Shown here: positions 13,191-23,100 of the stretch, one piece after another | Position numbering within the stretch: position 1 is the stretch's first letter | How the letters are laid out: every line of letters begins with the position of its first letter | DNA from: Harmothoe impar | Lineage: Eukaryota; Annelida; Polychaeta; Phyllodocida; Polynoidae | Length of the DNA stretch: 64,000 nucleotides | Direction: 5' to 3' | Assembly: GCA_947462335.1 (NCBI GenBank) | Contig: OX381710.1 | Location: forward strand, 37,447,204-37,511,203 | Notes under the pieces: generated by a model | What the model was told of the DNA's origin: nothing | What the model saw: the letters and a program-made list of their open reading frames with translations, nothing else | The model's database searches: none | Translations under genes and position numbers: made by a program

Positions 13191-14417
13191 AGTAATCTGT
13201 GGGAGTGTTGGTTCATGGGCTATTGACCTACGTTTCCCGATGTCAAATTCTTATAAAGATACCTAATGTGTCTACTCTGTTGACCATGGTTCTATATCTC
13301 TCTCTAAGACCACTCAAAAAGAAAATATTGTCATTACCCAGCACTGAAAACTAATAACTGAACAGTCCCTAACCTACTGAGCTGAATTTTTTTAAATTAC
13401 TCAAAATTGACGAAAATATTTTCTTACAAGTTCTATTCAAAGCACCCCATGTTTGGTATCTTAAAGTTCATGACATCCTCTGTCACATCTCACTTTCCAA
13501 TTGTGGTTACAAAGAACATTCAATGAGTTGCCATGGCAACACCTCCTTCCAATTTTTAATTTGCCAAAAATGTAGATAAATCTGGCGGTGGGAGGGCTCA
13601 GAAGTTTTTTGATCTGGGAACGCTGTAAACATTTCTAGCGCAATGCATCGCCAACTAGATTTAACTAGCAATAATTTCCCCACATTTTCATTAAAAATTG
13701 TCAAAAGAAATTAACCAAGGTTTTTCATGTCGTGTGTAGTGATGAGAAACAGTTTTATTGTGTTTTTTTCTTGAGTGGCCAAAATATTCACTTTTATATT
13801 CACATGCAATTTCAAAATCAGTGGCTCCCTAGATTTGTCTGCAGATGACCATCCATTATCATGATTACACTAAGAGTTATAATCACTGGTATCAGTTGAT
13901 ATTAATCTGATCTAATCCGATCTGATCTAATCTACACAAAGATACTCAGATATAAGAACACAAAGATACTCGTTTATTGGGAACCAATTTCCTTGTTCAA
14001 TTGAACCTTATCTAAAACACTAGTGCTAAAACACTAGTACATGTACTACTGTGCATGCTAGTGTGCCCAGTCATATAGAATGTTGACTTATAGTTGTATG
14101 GATCCTGCCAGTTGGGAAATCAAACCAATTATTAAAACCTGCCTGTAGATTATGTTATTCTGATAATGTGAATTGTGCAAACATATACCGCTATTAGTAT
14201 TGGATGATTTACCTGGCTCTAGTCTAAGGGCTGTACTTGTAGAGGATTCTGTGCCAATAAAATGTTGAAACTCAAACTCAAAGCTATGCTCTATACACTG
14301 AAAATTAGATTGACGACCTTATGCCTTAAAATTGAGAATGCATAAATTGGTAACCTAGGCCTTCAACTTCATGACCTTAGTTAGATCTATTCAGACTCAA
14401 GGTGGTCAAAATCATCA

Positions 14418-14826
14418 CCCTAGGCCAAAAAAAAGGTGTGTTTCAGGCAACCCGACCCTAATTGCAAAAAAGGGCCAACCCTAGTATTTTCTTCCGATTT
14501 TAGAGATTTTTTTTTTTTTTTTTTGCAAAATATTCATATTCTTTTGAAAATTTTAGCAACTTTTTGGTCAGGCAGAACAGATCCCATTCTTAATTAATTA
14601 TCTGACCTCAGGAAATTGCTTTTTAACAAGAATGTCCAACAATTACATGATATTCCTAGTTATTGTAAGAATCGGTGAGTCGTCCTGATGACCCGTGAGT
14701 TGATGTGGTGGTTCCCGACTCATTCCAGGTACCTCCAACATTAAAAAAAAAATCAAAAGAAATCCAACCTACCTACCCTAATTTTAGGACCATGTTGCCT
14801 AAAACACACCTTTTTTTGGGGCCCTA
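14418..14826. mobile_element. MITE with AAAAAAGGTGTGTTT inverted repeats
   Basis: The left end (CCTAGGCCAAAAAAAAGGTG then TGTTTCAGGCAAC) is mirrored at the right end (GTTGCCTAAAACACACC then TTTTTTTGGGGCCCTAG). Inverted similarity of about 35 bases then extends weakly through CCTAATT and into T-rich and A-rich stretches. There is no coding capacity. CTAG at both margins may be a target duplication. Confidence 0.6.
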
Positions 14827-15027
14827 GTTTGTTGATTTAGGATTTGTCAATAGCCTCTGATTTGACCTTAAGTCTCCAATAATGACAACCCTCAAGTCCA
14901 GATATGCCTTATAGGTTGTCCCAGATTTGTCACACATATTATGGCACATTATAGCTCTTTACTGTACATGTAGCATCCGGTTACTGTACAGCTGATCAAC
15001 GTCGAAGCATTTTTGTAATTTGTTGTA

Positions 15028-15290
15028 CACTCAAAAAAGAAACTTGTCTCCAGAAATTTCAAAGTGACCGTCATAAAATAAATGAGTCAAAAACTCATCT
15101 AAGTGACAAGGAAGCGGGTCTTATAGCTGGAGATAGAGGACCCACTTGGCATGTGCCAGCCCAAAACCCGACATTTGCCAGCTCCAGATTCTATCTGTGG
15201 GATGGTAACCTGATAGGTTAGACAACTTTTGACTCGTTTATTTTATGATAGTCACTTCGACGAGTCTGGAAACAAGTTTACTTTTCAGTG
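15028..15290. mobile_element. TA-flanked Tc1/mariner-type MITE
   Basis: The 263-bp body is flanked by TA (15026-15027 and 15291-15292). Imperfect inverted repeats of about 70 bases begin CACTCAAAA/CACTGAAAA and continue with AACTTGTYTCCAGA, GTGAC-TCATAAAATAAA and GAGTCAAAA on both arms. It has no transposase. It lies 233 bp left of the large Polinton-like element. Confidence 0.75.
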
Positions 15291-15517
15291 TATCCAAATT
15301 CGCACCATCCTCTAAAGTTTGTCCTCTTTCACCTTTACTGTTTGTAACTTATGAAATGGCCCCAGCATGAAAGTGAGCTTTTTACCATGTATACATCCCC
15401 TGTGTTTATGACCGTCACAGCGGGTACATCCTATGTAATGGTAGCGTTTATAGCTACAAAAGTACAACTAAAGGCAACGGCCAGAGCCACACATACTTTA
15501 ATTGCAAATGTCGAAAC

Positions 15518-15523
15518 CATATA
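15518..15523. repeat. Target-site duplication, left copy (CATATA)
   Basis: CATATA directly precedes the left terminal inverted repeat and is repeated exactly at 24924-24929 after the right one. Six bases is the duplication length made by Polinton integrases. Confidence 0.9.
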
Positions 15524-15773
15524 AGTAGTATAGTATGTATCGGAACGGGACTATGGTTAACTACTGTTTATTACTCAATCGACCTGCAGCCAATCAGAGG
15601 CCTCCATTTGGTCACGTGACCGGAAGTGACCTACTTAGGGGATTAGTGGTGACGTCACGTGACCTAGTTAGCCAATCAGAGGCCGCCATTTGGTCACGTG
15701 ACCGGAAGTGACGTCATATGACCTACTTATGGACCGGAAGTGACGTCATATGACCTACTTAGGGGACCGGAAG
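15524..15773. repeat. Left terminal inverted repeat (outer 250 bp)
   Basis: Base-by-base comparison with the reverse complement of 24674-24923 gives 249 matches in 250; the difference is G at 15555 against T at 24892 on the plus strand. The repeat contains CCAATCAGAGG twice, GTCACGTGAC twice, CCGGAAGTGA several times, TGACGTCA several times and a GGCCGCCAT site. Weaker inverted similarity continues inward to about 16502. Confidence 0.95.
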
Positions 15774-15783
15774 GGACCGGAAG

Positions 15784-15814
<31 letters not shown>

Positions 15815-16503
15815 GACGTCATGCGACTTAATGAAGAGATGAGCGTCTTTAAGGGGTCACGCGCTTTAAAATGTGATTTTTTTTTTTTTTTTTGGAGGAG
15901 GAGGAGGAGGAGGAGGAGGAGGAGGAGGAGGATAAGGAGAGGAGGAGGAGGAGGAGATGGAGAGGAGGAGGAGAAGGAGGAGGTTTCGGTAAACTAATAA
16001 AAAACACTACGATATAAGTTTTTTTTTCATTTTTATTGTTTTACGAGCGACTGGAAGTGACTTATTGAACTAGGTAGAAGCGTTCTTTAGAGTGTATAAG
16101 GGGGGAGGGGAGGGGAGGGGAGGGGAGGGGAGGGGAGGGGAGGGGAGGGGGGCCCCTTTAAGATGCATGGGGAGGGGGGCGCTTTTAGGATGCATGGGGC
16201 GGGTGGGGGGGGAGGGGGGGAGGGGGGAGGGGGGCACTCTAGGGGGGTGGGGGGGCACTCTAAGGGGCGTTTGTCTCTTTTAAGAAAAAAAGAAAAGAAA
16301 AGATTTCAATCGAGAGACACGCTTCTTCCTCTCGAGAGGAAGAAGCGTGTCTCTTCATTTTTTTTTGTTTATCACGTGCCTCGATGAGGCGATCAGCTGC
16401 GACTGGAGGAAGTGACACTTTAAGAGGACACGCGTCTTAATTGTTATAATATTTTTTTTTTACTTACTAATAAAGAAGACGTATGAAAATAAAACACAAC
16501 AAT
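15774..16503. repeat. Inner left arm: purine tracts, G-rich tract and shared tail
   Basis: This 730-base stretch holds a (GAA)n run at 15779-15813, a (GGA)n run at about 15895-15971 and a (GGGGA)n run at 16098-16150. More G-runs follow to 16260 and may form quadruplexes. A 42-bp palindrome lies at 16313-16354. The last part, 16461-16502, is inverted-homologous to 24355-24397 in the right arm, including GAAGACGTATGAAAATAAAA. Long frames of Arg/Glu or Gly repeats here are repeat shadows. TTTATT at 16032-16037 could be the polyadenylation signal of the leftward gene. Confidence 0.7.
16313..16354. repeat. Perfect 42-bp palindrome
   Basis: AGAGACACGCTTCTTCCTCTC pairs with the next 21 bases without mismatch or loop (centre CTCGAG at 16331-16336). 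It is flanked by an A-rich tract (16284-16302) and a T-rich tract (16358-16366). It lies about 150 bases beyond the stop codon of the leftward gene. It may act as a replication or cruciform structure, or a transcript 3'-end hairpin. Confidence 0.9.
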
Positions 16504-17244
16504 TCACATGTCCGTCGTTCTCGTTGTTTCTTGCTTGATAAAGTCAAGTAATATCGCGATGCCGAGGTCAAACTTTCCCATGTCCTCAGTCAACACTCTA
16601 AGGAGTTCAAAAGGCGTACCGCCGGCACCGTCAGCTTCAGCTTGCCACATTTTCAACACTCGGAAGGCCCACTCAGCGGGACTTCCTCCGTATTCGCATT
16701 CTTCAGCGATCTTATCTAACCTCTCAGGCGACAATTTTAAATGGTCCCCCACCTCTTTCCACCTGCTACCTAGACGTCTGCCGAGGGTGCCCAAGTGCTT
16801 ATGCATCGCGCGCGAGTCGGGGTTTTCGAAATCCAACCCCTGTCTGTGGAGAAGGGACATCCACTGAGCCAACAGTTCCACGCGTCTAATGCGGGTGAAG
16901 ACGCGACCGAGCTCTCCCCATCTATGACGATGCGGGGTTTCACCCCACCAGACTCGGAACATCGCCGTACACAGCTCCTCCGGTGTCTTGACACTGCGCT
17001 CTACTAGAGCATCCATACGGGCGGCGGTAACTTTTAAGCTACTGCCCAACTCTCTCCAAGATCCGCTCAACTCTTTACCTAGTTGACGAAGCAAGGCGTC
17101 GCTATATGCTAAGCGCCGCTGTCCTACCTCTCTGTTCTCCCCATCGGTCTGCCTCGCGCGTCTCACGTCGTCAAGCCGCATTAACTTTTTTTCAGGTGGA
17201 CAAGGCGGTGAAGGCGAGCTTGAAAGTGGAATAGCTTGAGCCAT
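16504..17244 (-). CDS. Tandem death-domain-like protein of the mobile element
   Basis: The 246-residue protein has a Pro/Ser-rich, charged N-terminus (1-45) and two related helical units at about 46-132 and 146-237. Each has the death-domain pattern: L-x2-LG-x2-L-x-x-x-W-(R/K)-E-(L/V)-G-x-x-LK-(V/L), then a second acidic helix, then a W-containing helix (FRVWW; FRVLKMW). The two units align with each other, so this looks like an internal duplication. Death-fold domains act in animal apoptosis and innate signalling by binding like domains. I infer a host-interacting cell-death or immune modulator. No protease, kinase or RNA-binding motif is present. The start at 17244 has a fair context (GAGATGG), just below a (GCC)n leader. 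It is the only leftward gene, divergent from the other two. The family call comes from pattern reading and needs a profile search. Confidence 0.72.
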   Translation of the reverse strand: MAQAIPLSSSPSPPCPPEKKLMRLDDVRRARQTDGENREVGQRRLAYSDALLRQLGKELSGSWRELGSSLKVTAARMDALVERSVKTPEELCTAMFRVWWGETPHRHRWGELGRVFTRIRRVELLAQWMSLLHRQGLDFENPDSRAMHKHLGTLGRRLGSRWKEVGDHLKLSPERLDKIAEECEYGGSPAEWAFRVLKMWQAEADGAGGTPFELLRVLTEDMGKFDLGIAILLDFIKQETTRTTDM

Positions 17245-17256
17245 CTCGTCTCGTCT

Positions 17257-17257
<1 letters not shown>

Positions 17258-17299
<42 letters not shown>
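17258..17299. repeat. (GGC)14 trinucleotide run in the leader of the leftward gene
   Basis: Fourteen GGC units on the plus strand read as GCC repeats in the predicted 5' untranslated leader of the death-domain gene, directly before its start codon. Confidence 0.9.
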
Positions 17300-17300
<1 letters not shown>

Positions 17301-17360
17301 GTGGTAGTAGACGTTACTGTGGTCAGAGGCGATATGGTTTTTTTCCAACAGAAATCAGAG

Positions 17361-17368
17361 CTTTTATA
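17361..17368 (-). promoter_or_regulatory. TATA box for the leftward gene
   Basis: The minus strand reads TATAAAAG, about 117 bases upstream of the start codon at 17244. A start of transcription near 17335 would give a leader of about 90 bases, largely GCC repeat. Confidence 0.55.
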
Positions 17369-18235
17369 CAGAGGGAGTTTAATCCTATTTCCAACAGCAC
17401 TCCAGCTGTCTAGCGACCTGTCCGCATGACGCTTTTTCAGCCGCTCCGCTCCTTAAGAGCTTAGATGACGAGGGGTATGTCATCGCTATCAGTGGAGACC
17501 AGCTGAAAACGGTGTTTTTTCCTCATCCATAGCCTTACCTCCTACCCCCTACCTGAGGACGTCTCCCTCCCTCTGACATTCATTGTAACAAACGTCAGAG
17601 GTCAGGTGAAAATCGGATTTTTTCATGCACAGCCTTAGTCAGCTGTCACCCCTCCCTATTGAACTAGCCGGCCGCCGCCGGCCGGCCCAGTCTACTCACC
17701 ACGGCAGGAGGCGGTGATTTTTTTTTTGTCTTACACTTAAGTCGCTCACTACATGCACACGCCTCTACTCACAGACAGACACGTTCGTCTTAGGGGGTCC
17801 TGCTTCACGCCACACGCCTCCTGTAGTTTTTTTGTATACACACTCTAAGCTCATCACCGTTAATCCTTTATACAGCTAACGCGCGTTAGGGTGGTAAGTA
17901 GCTTAGCTCATGACAGCGGATCCCTCAAAAAAGAGGGGAAAGGGATCCAGCTGAAAACGTCATACCTTATGTCTTTTGTTTCTCTTTGTGAATGGCCGCC
18001 GGTCAGTCGGCGGCAGCAACCGCTTAATCCTTTATACAGCTAATGCGCGTTGAATTGCTGAACAGGGTGGTAAGTAGCTTAGCTCATGACAGTCGATCTC
18101 TCAAAAGGGGGGAAAGGGATCCAGCTGAAAACGTCATACCTTATGTCTTTTGTTTCTCTTTGTGAATGGCCGCCGGCCAGCCGGCGGCAGCTGAACAGGG
18201 GCAGTAAGTAGCTTAGCTCTAGAAGCGAGAAGGCG
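17369..18235. promoter_or_regulatory. Divergent promoter and spacer region of the element
   Basis: This region of about 870 bases between the divergent TATA boxes has no gene. It contains CCAGCTGAAAACG-type phrases near 17500, 17950 and 18120, a GGCCGGC-rich stretch near 17670, and a 164-bp tandem duplication (17860-18190). It probably holds the shared regulatory region and possibly an internal origin. Confidence 0.55.
17860..18190. repeat. 164-bp tandem duplication upstream of the PC4-like gene
   Basis: TTAATCCTTTATACAGCTAA begins at 17860 and again at 18024. Between them the copies share GGTGGTAAGTAGCTTAGCTC, CCAGCTGAAAACGTCATACC, TTATGTCTTTTGTTTCTC and GTGAATGGCCGCCGG, with small insertions and substitutions. 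A partial third copy (GTAAGTAGCTTAGCTC) lies at about 18203-18218, just before the TATA box. It looks like a duplicated upstream control unit. Confidence 0.85.
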
Positions 18236-18243
18236 TATATAAG
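18236..18243 (+). promoter_or_regulatory. TATA box for the PC4-like gene
   Basis: TATATAAG lies 66 bases upstream of the ATG at 18302. An initiator-like TCACTCATTC follows about 27 bases downstream, so the leader would be about 35 bases. Confidence 0.7.
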
Positions 18244-18301
18244 GGGCCTGGAAACCTCCATTCACTCACTCATTCTTTTGCTGCTCTCTACAGTCACCAC
18301 C

Positions 18302-18475
18302 ATGAGCAAAAGACAACACCTAGCGCCGTCCAAGGATCTAAGCAAGTTCAAGAACAAGAAGACTACGCGGAACAGCGCTCGTTTAGCGTCAGTGCCTCCT
18401 CTTGCTACTGAAAATGAGACTACCGCCGCAGCCGCTTGGTCTTATCACCCTCCCGCTGTAGTGAGCGCTCGCAGC

Positions 18476-18521
<46 letters not shown>

Positions 18522-19933
18522 CTAGTAGTAGTAGTAGTAGTGGTAGTAGAACTACTGGTAGTAGTCGTCGTGCTAGCGACGTTGTTACACTCGCGACGGT
18601 ACACGTTGCTGCTAAGCGTGCTGCCGCTGCTACTGCCGCTCCGCCTGCTGCTGCTGCTGCTGCTGGTGATCCTCGGGCTGCGGCTGCTGCTGCTGCTGCT
18701 GCTGCACCTGCTACTGCTGCGCCTGCTACGGCTGCGCCTGCTGAGGCTGCTGCGCCTGCTACTGTTGCGTCTGCTGCTGCTGCTGCTGCTGCTGCTTCTG
18801 CTGCACCTGCTGCTACCGCTACTACTACTGACGACAAAGCTCCTGGCACAGCGCAGTACTGGCAACCGGGTTTTTACCTCCCCACTACTGTTGATGATTT
18901 TGATGACCTGCCGCACGTTGCACAGCCCCTCTCCTCCACCACTACATCGACCGACGCCCTCGACGCCGCTCGCGCTGAGAATTACAGCTATTCGGACACT
19001 CAGCCCCTAAACCAAGAAGAAGAGGAGGAGGAGGAGCAGCAGCAACAGGGTGAGACAGAGAACGACGCTGACGACGAGGCGTACGAAGAACCCGAAGGGA
19101 AAGGGGCGGACGGTACGTTTTTTCGGCTCCCCTCTTCCCCAGCTTTCGACCTCACTTCCACTGGTAGCGCGTCCGGTCCGTGGCGACTGCCCTCACCGCC
19201 ACCTTACGAGGGCAGCGGCGCTTCATCTTCTACCGCTACACTCAGCACCGACGGCGTGTGGCTGCTCTGTTCAAACAACGAGGTCTCGGATACCACCAGC
19301 GCTGACGCTGCTCCTGTTATCGGTTCTGCTGCTGATTCAGCTCACGCTGATGGTGTTACTCTTCTTGCGGGTCTGAAACGTTCTAAGGTGAGTTCCAGAA
19401 CAACAAGGCCTACTAAGAAGAGAAAAATACAAGAAAAAGAACGAGATGGACGAGAAGAAGCAGAGAAACCCTTCTCCCGTCTTCTCGGGTTAGAGTTCTG
19501 CTTAGACGGGGCTTTGACGCTGGAGATCTGGGAGGACGTGGCTAGACTGTCTAGGAGGCCGCGCTACACAAAAGACGGCCAGGTGAAAGAGGCGTCTCTG
19601 ACCAGAAGCAAGCGAGTGCACTTCACTGCCGACGCGCTGCGCGAGCTAATAGCACGCATCGCCGATATCCGCGCAGTGGTGCGCATACGCGACACAGCGG
19701 CCGCGCAAGGAAGACCTAATCACACCCCCTGGTTCGCAGTGCTGGATGAGGAGGGCGAAGTGTACGCAGCTGTGAGCTACTACAGCGGTAAGAACCTCGT
19801 CCACGTGCGCAAGTACGAAGGTCCTGACAAAAAACCCACACAGCAGGGGGTGACGCTGTCCGCCAGAGCGCTCAAAGAGTTGGATGACAAAACAGAGATT
19901 ATTCTCAAATATCTCGGTATAGATTCGGAATGA
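18302..19933 (+). CDS. Ser/Ala-rich acidic nuclear protein with duplicated PC4-like C-terminus
   Basis: The start at 18302 is chosen because CACCACCATGAG is an ideal start context 66 bases below a TATA box; an upstream TTG in frame is not needed. The product is 543 residues. In order: a basic N-terminus, a Ser tract encoded almost only by AGT (about 57-90), an Ala-rich region (about 100-180), a Glu/Gln acidic tract (about 236-265), an SV40-like nuclear signal PTKKRK (370-375), and a compact C-terminal region. That region has two related halves: 418-449 (RRPRY...T-x4-V-x-FT-x-x-ALREL) and 487-527 (VYAAVSYY...VRKYE...PTQQGVTLS-x-x-ALKEL). The second half matches the PC4/p15 single-strand-DNA-binding pattern. 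I infer a nuclear replication or late-transcription cofactor. The function of the low-complexity half is unknown. A strong splice donor, AAG then GTGAGT, occurs at 19387/19388. Confidence 0.72.
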
Positions 19934-20127
19934 GAGACGCTCAACGCTCACGCGCGCACACACACACAGCGTTTGACGTACGCTGTATGAGACAGACAGA
20001 CGGATACACAGACAGCAGACAGATAGATAGATAGATAGACAGATAGATTGATAGATAGATAGACAGATAGATTGATAGATAGATAGATAGTTAGACGGCT
20101 AAGTAGTTGGTAACTGAGTGAAAAAAC
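19934..20127 (+). other. Short spacer with GATA/GACA microsatellite
   Basis: The 194 bases between the PC4-like gene and the polymerase hold a (CA)n run and a GATA/GACA array (about 20018-20093). I see no AATAAA signal and no TATA box, so the two genes may share one transcript. Confidence 0.6.
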
Positions 20128-23100
20128 ATGACGCAGTACGTATGCGAAAAGTGTTTCAAAATTTTTAAAAGACCGTACAACCACGAGAGACACGTAGAAA
20201 GTTGTAGAGTAATACCTAAGTTTTGCCCTCTATGCGGCGAAGGCGATTGCCGAAAGATCGCCTGTCGACGCGAATCTCTGGACGGGGTGACCATCCCTCC
20301 GCGCATACGTGCTGTACTGAACGAGGAGGAAACGTTCACGGCGAATTGGCCTGCGATACAAACGGGCGTCAGGATGCACGGGACTCGCGTGAGTGTAACA
20401 AACTTCAGGCTACCAACCGGCGAGTTGAGTGACGCTGTAGATACTATGCGTCGCATTCACTTGACACAAAGATTCAGATACAAAGTGGGTTTCTCGGTAG
20501 GCTTACTCTTACAACACAGAGAAGACAAGAGCAAACTGCGCTACTTTCACGCCTCCCAGAACAACGCAACTCTCATACAACCGCTCCCTACTATAACTAA
20601 TTCAGAAACTTTGGAAGAGCTCCTCTCAAAGATGGAAAACACCGTCGCTTGCGAGGAAGTACGGAAACTTTGCGACGCTGACACCAAGTGGCACGTTCTT
20701 TTTCCTACCAATTTGAACATTTGCGTTTACATGGGACCGGGGGAATTCCCCATAGGCGGTAGGATCACTCAGGCCGGTCGAGTTGGAAAGAGAAGCGGCG
20801 TGTTAGATTTTCCCAACAAGGACAACCTCTGCATCTTCCGCTGCATTTCCTTTCACTTATACAACACCAGCAAGCGCGCTTCAGATTTGTTACGTCAGTT
20901 CTGTCCCGCTGCCACACCTGAATCCTTTCCGGGTCTGAACATCCGCGACTTACCCGCGTTAGAGAACTTGTTTGACGTACAAATAGCGGTCTACAACGGG
21001 TCGCGTCAAGTGCCGGGGCGGAAGTTGAGAAGACGCGTTACTCTGATCAGACCGCCTTCCAGAACTCTGGCCGCCCGAGGTAAAGTCAACCTACACCTGA
21101 CGGCGAAAGGCGGTTTGCACGTCTCTCTCGTCACGGACTTCAACGCGTACGCGGGCATATACGAATGTTGCAAGTGTAAGGCGGCGTTCACCACCGAGTT
21201 CTTGCTGAAGAGACAAAGGAACCAGCTTTCCTCTTGCCGACAAGTCAAGTTGCGCTACGTAGGTGGCATCTACCAAAATTCGAGAACGATTTTCGAAGCG
21301 CTAGCAGACTTCTCCATTTTTCCCCCCGACGGACATTCCGGAATCTACCCTTACAAGATCGCCTTCGATTTCGAGGCTTTCTTCAGACCGTGCAAAGAAC
21401 CGTCGACGGAACACGTGTCCCTGCTGTGGGATCACGTCCCTTTGTCGGCTAGCGTCGCATCCGACTTTCCGGGGTGGGAGGGGCCCGTCTGCTTCGTCAG
21501 AGAATCCGACGCAGATTCCGACCCCTTGTTGGACCGAGTTTTAAATCACATAAACGAGAACGCCAAAGTCATCGGGGAAGCTGTGCTAGAACTTTACCGA
21601 CCGACGTTAGCGAAGTTAGATGCGGCGATAGGTGAAGCTCTCCTGCTGGAGGAGGCGACATTCACCCCTTCTCCAGGCGGCTTCACTGCGGCTCAGACCA
21701 GACACCCGTTAGTTCAACTGAAGAAGCGTCTTCTGAGATACATCCGTCAAGCTCCAGTCGTGGGCTTCAACTCGGGGCGTTACGACTTGAACCTGATCAA
21801 AATACGCCTTCACTCGTTCTTTGCCTCCGGAGACCGAAGAAACCAAGAATTCAGCGTCATAAAGAGAAGCAATCAATACTTGGCGGTTTACACACAGCAC
21901 ACGGTTTTCTTGGACGTAGTCAACTATTTGGCACCCGGTTACAACTATGCGACCTATTTGCGAGCTTTCACCAGGAACGAAGAGAAAGGTCACTTTCCTT
22001 ACGAATGGATGACGTCTACCAGGAAACTGGCAAACAGAACGCTGCCACCGAGATCGGCTTTTGACAGCGAACTGACGGGCGTCAAAATGTCCGAATCCGA
22101 CTACGCCGCATGTCAGAAAGTTTGGTCCGACGAGAAGATGCAAACTATGGAAGATTACTTGATCCACTACAACAACAAAGACGTCAAACCTTTCATAGAA
22201 GCTCTGAAAAATCACGCTAAATTTTTCCAAGATCGCGGCATTGACATGTTGAAAGACGGAGTTTCTCTCGCCGGTTTGACTTTACGGTTCCTCTTCCAAA
22301 ACCTAGAAGACGCGTTCACAACGTTCCCCCAGTTCGACGCCGTCCTCCACGCTCTGATCAAAGAAAATCTAGTCGGCGGTCCTTCCATCATCTTCCATAG
22401 ATTTCACGAGAAGGGCACCACGCGGATAAGGGAGCACAAGTACGGCGAAGAAGCGAGACCGTGCCAACACATCCTAGGACTAGACACTAACTCTCTGTAC
22501 TTGCGCTGCATGAGCGAAGCGCACTGCACGGGCTATTACGCGGTGAGACGACCTGAGACCGAGTTCATGCCCGAAATTAGGCAAAGAAACTCTCACAGCG
22601 CTTTGGAGTGGTTACGCTTCGTAGAGCACGACCGCGACGTGAAACTGCGCCACGCTTTGAACGGCGGCGAGATGGTTGTAGGCTGTCGGAGAATTCGCGT
22701 GGACGGGTTTCACGCGGCCTCTAATACGGTTTTCCAGTTTCACGGGTGTTGGTTCCACGCTCACGAGTGCATACCGTCGCACCGATATCAGTGCGCTTCA
22801 CTGAGGGAGGAGAGACGCGACAGAACGACTAGAGTAAGCGCGTACTTGAAAGCGCTAGGTTACAAGCTGGTCGTCGTGTGGGAGTGCGAATGGAGAGAGA
22901 TGAAGCGTCGAGATGAGCGGGTTAAGGCCTCCCAACAACGCTGGAAGGTTGACGCTTTGAAAGTGTCTCGAAACGCGATGAGCGAGAGCGACATCCTTTC
23001 CGCTGTGAAAGACGGGAAAATGTTCGGTTTAGTTCAAGTGGACATCACTACGCCGCCTCACCTACGAGACTACTTCGAAGAAATGACCCCCGTTTTCAAG

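Larger units (their letters stand above)
10263..15027. other. Spacer with repeats; possible intron of an unidentified gene
   Basis: No convincing second exon for the gene beginning at 10143 was found. The stretch holds a hairpin element (11742-11838), three divergent copies of an ATCCTAGAAGCAG-type phrase (12685-13190) and an inverted-repeat element (14418-14826). The rest is AT-rich with only short open frames. Confidence 0.5.

Noticed and set aside
15740..16387. Arg/Glu-rich and Gly/Pro-rich frames in the left arm of the element
   Set aside because: Caused by GAA, GGA and GGGGA microsatellites.
18389..19010. Frames of 134-175 codons opposite or overlapping the PC4-like gene
   Set aside because: Shadows of the Ser/Ala trinucleotide runs. 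The plus-strand frame at 18302 alone has a TATA box, an ideal start context and a structured C-terminus.
21709..22230. 173-codon frame antisense to the polymerase
   Set aside because: Lies wholly inside the conserved exonuclease region of the polymerase; no domain of its own.
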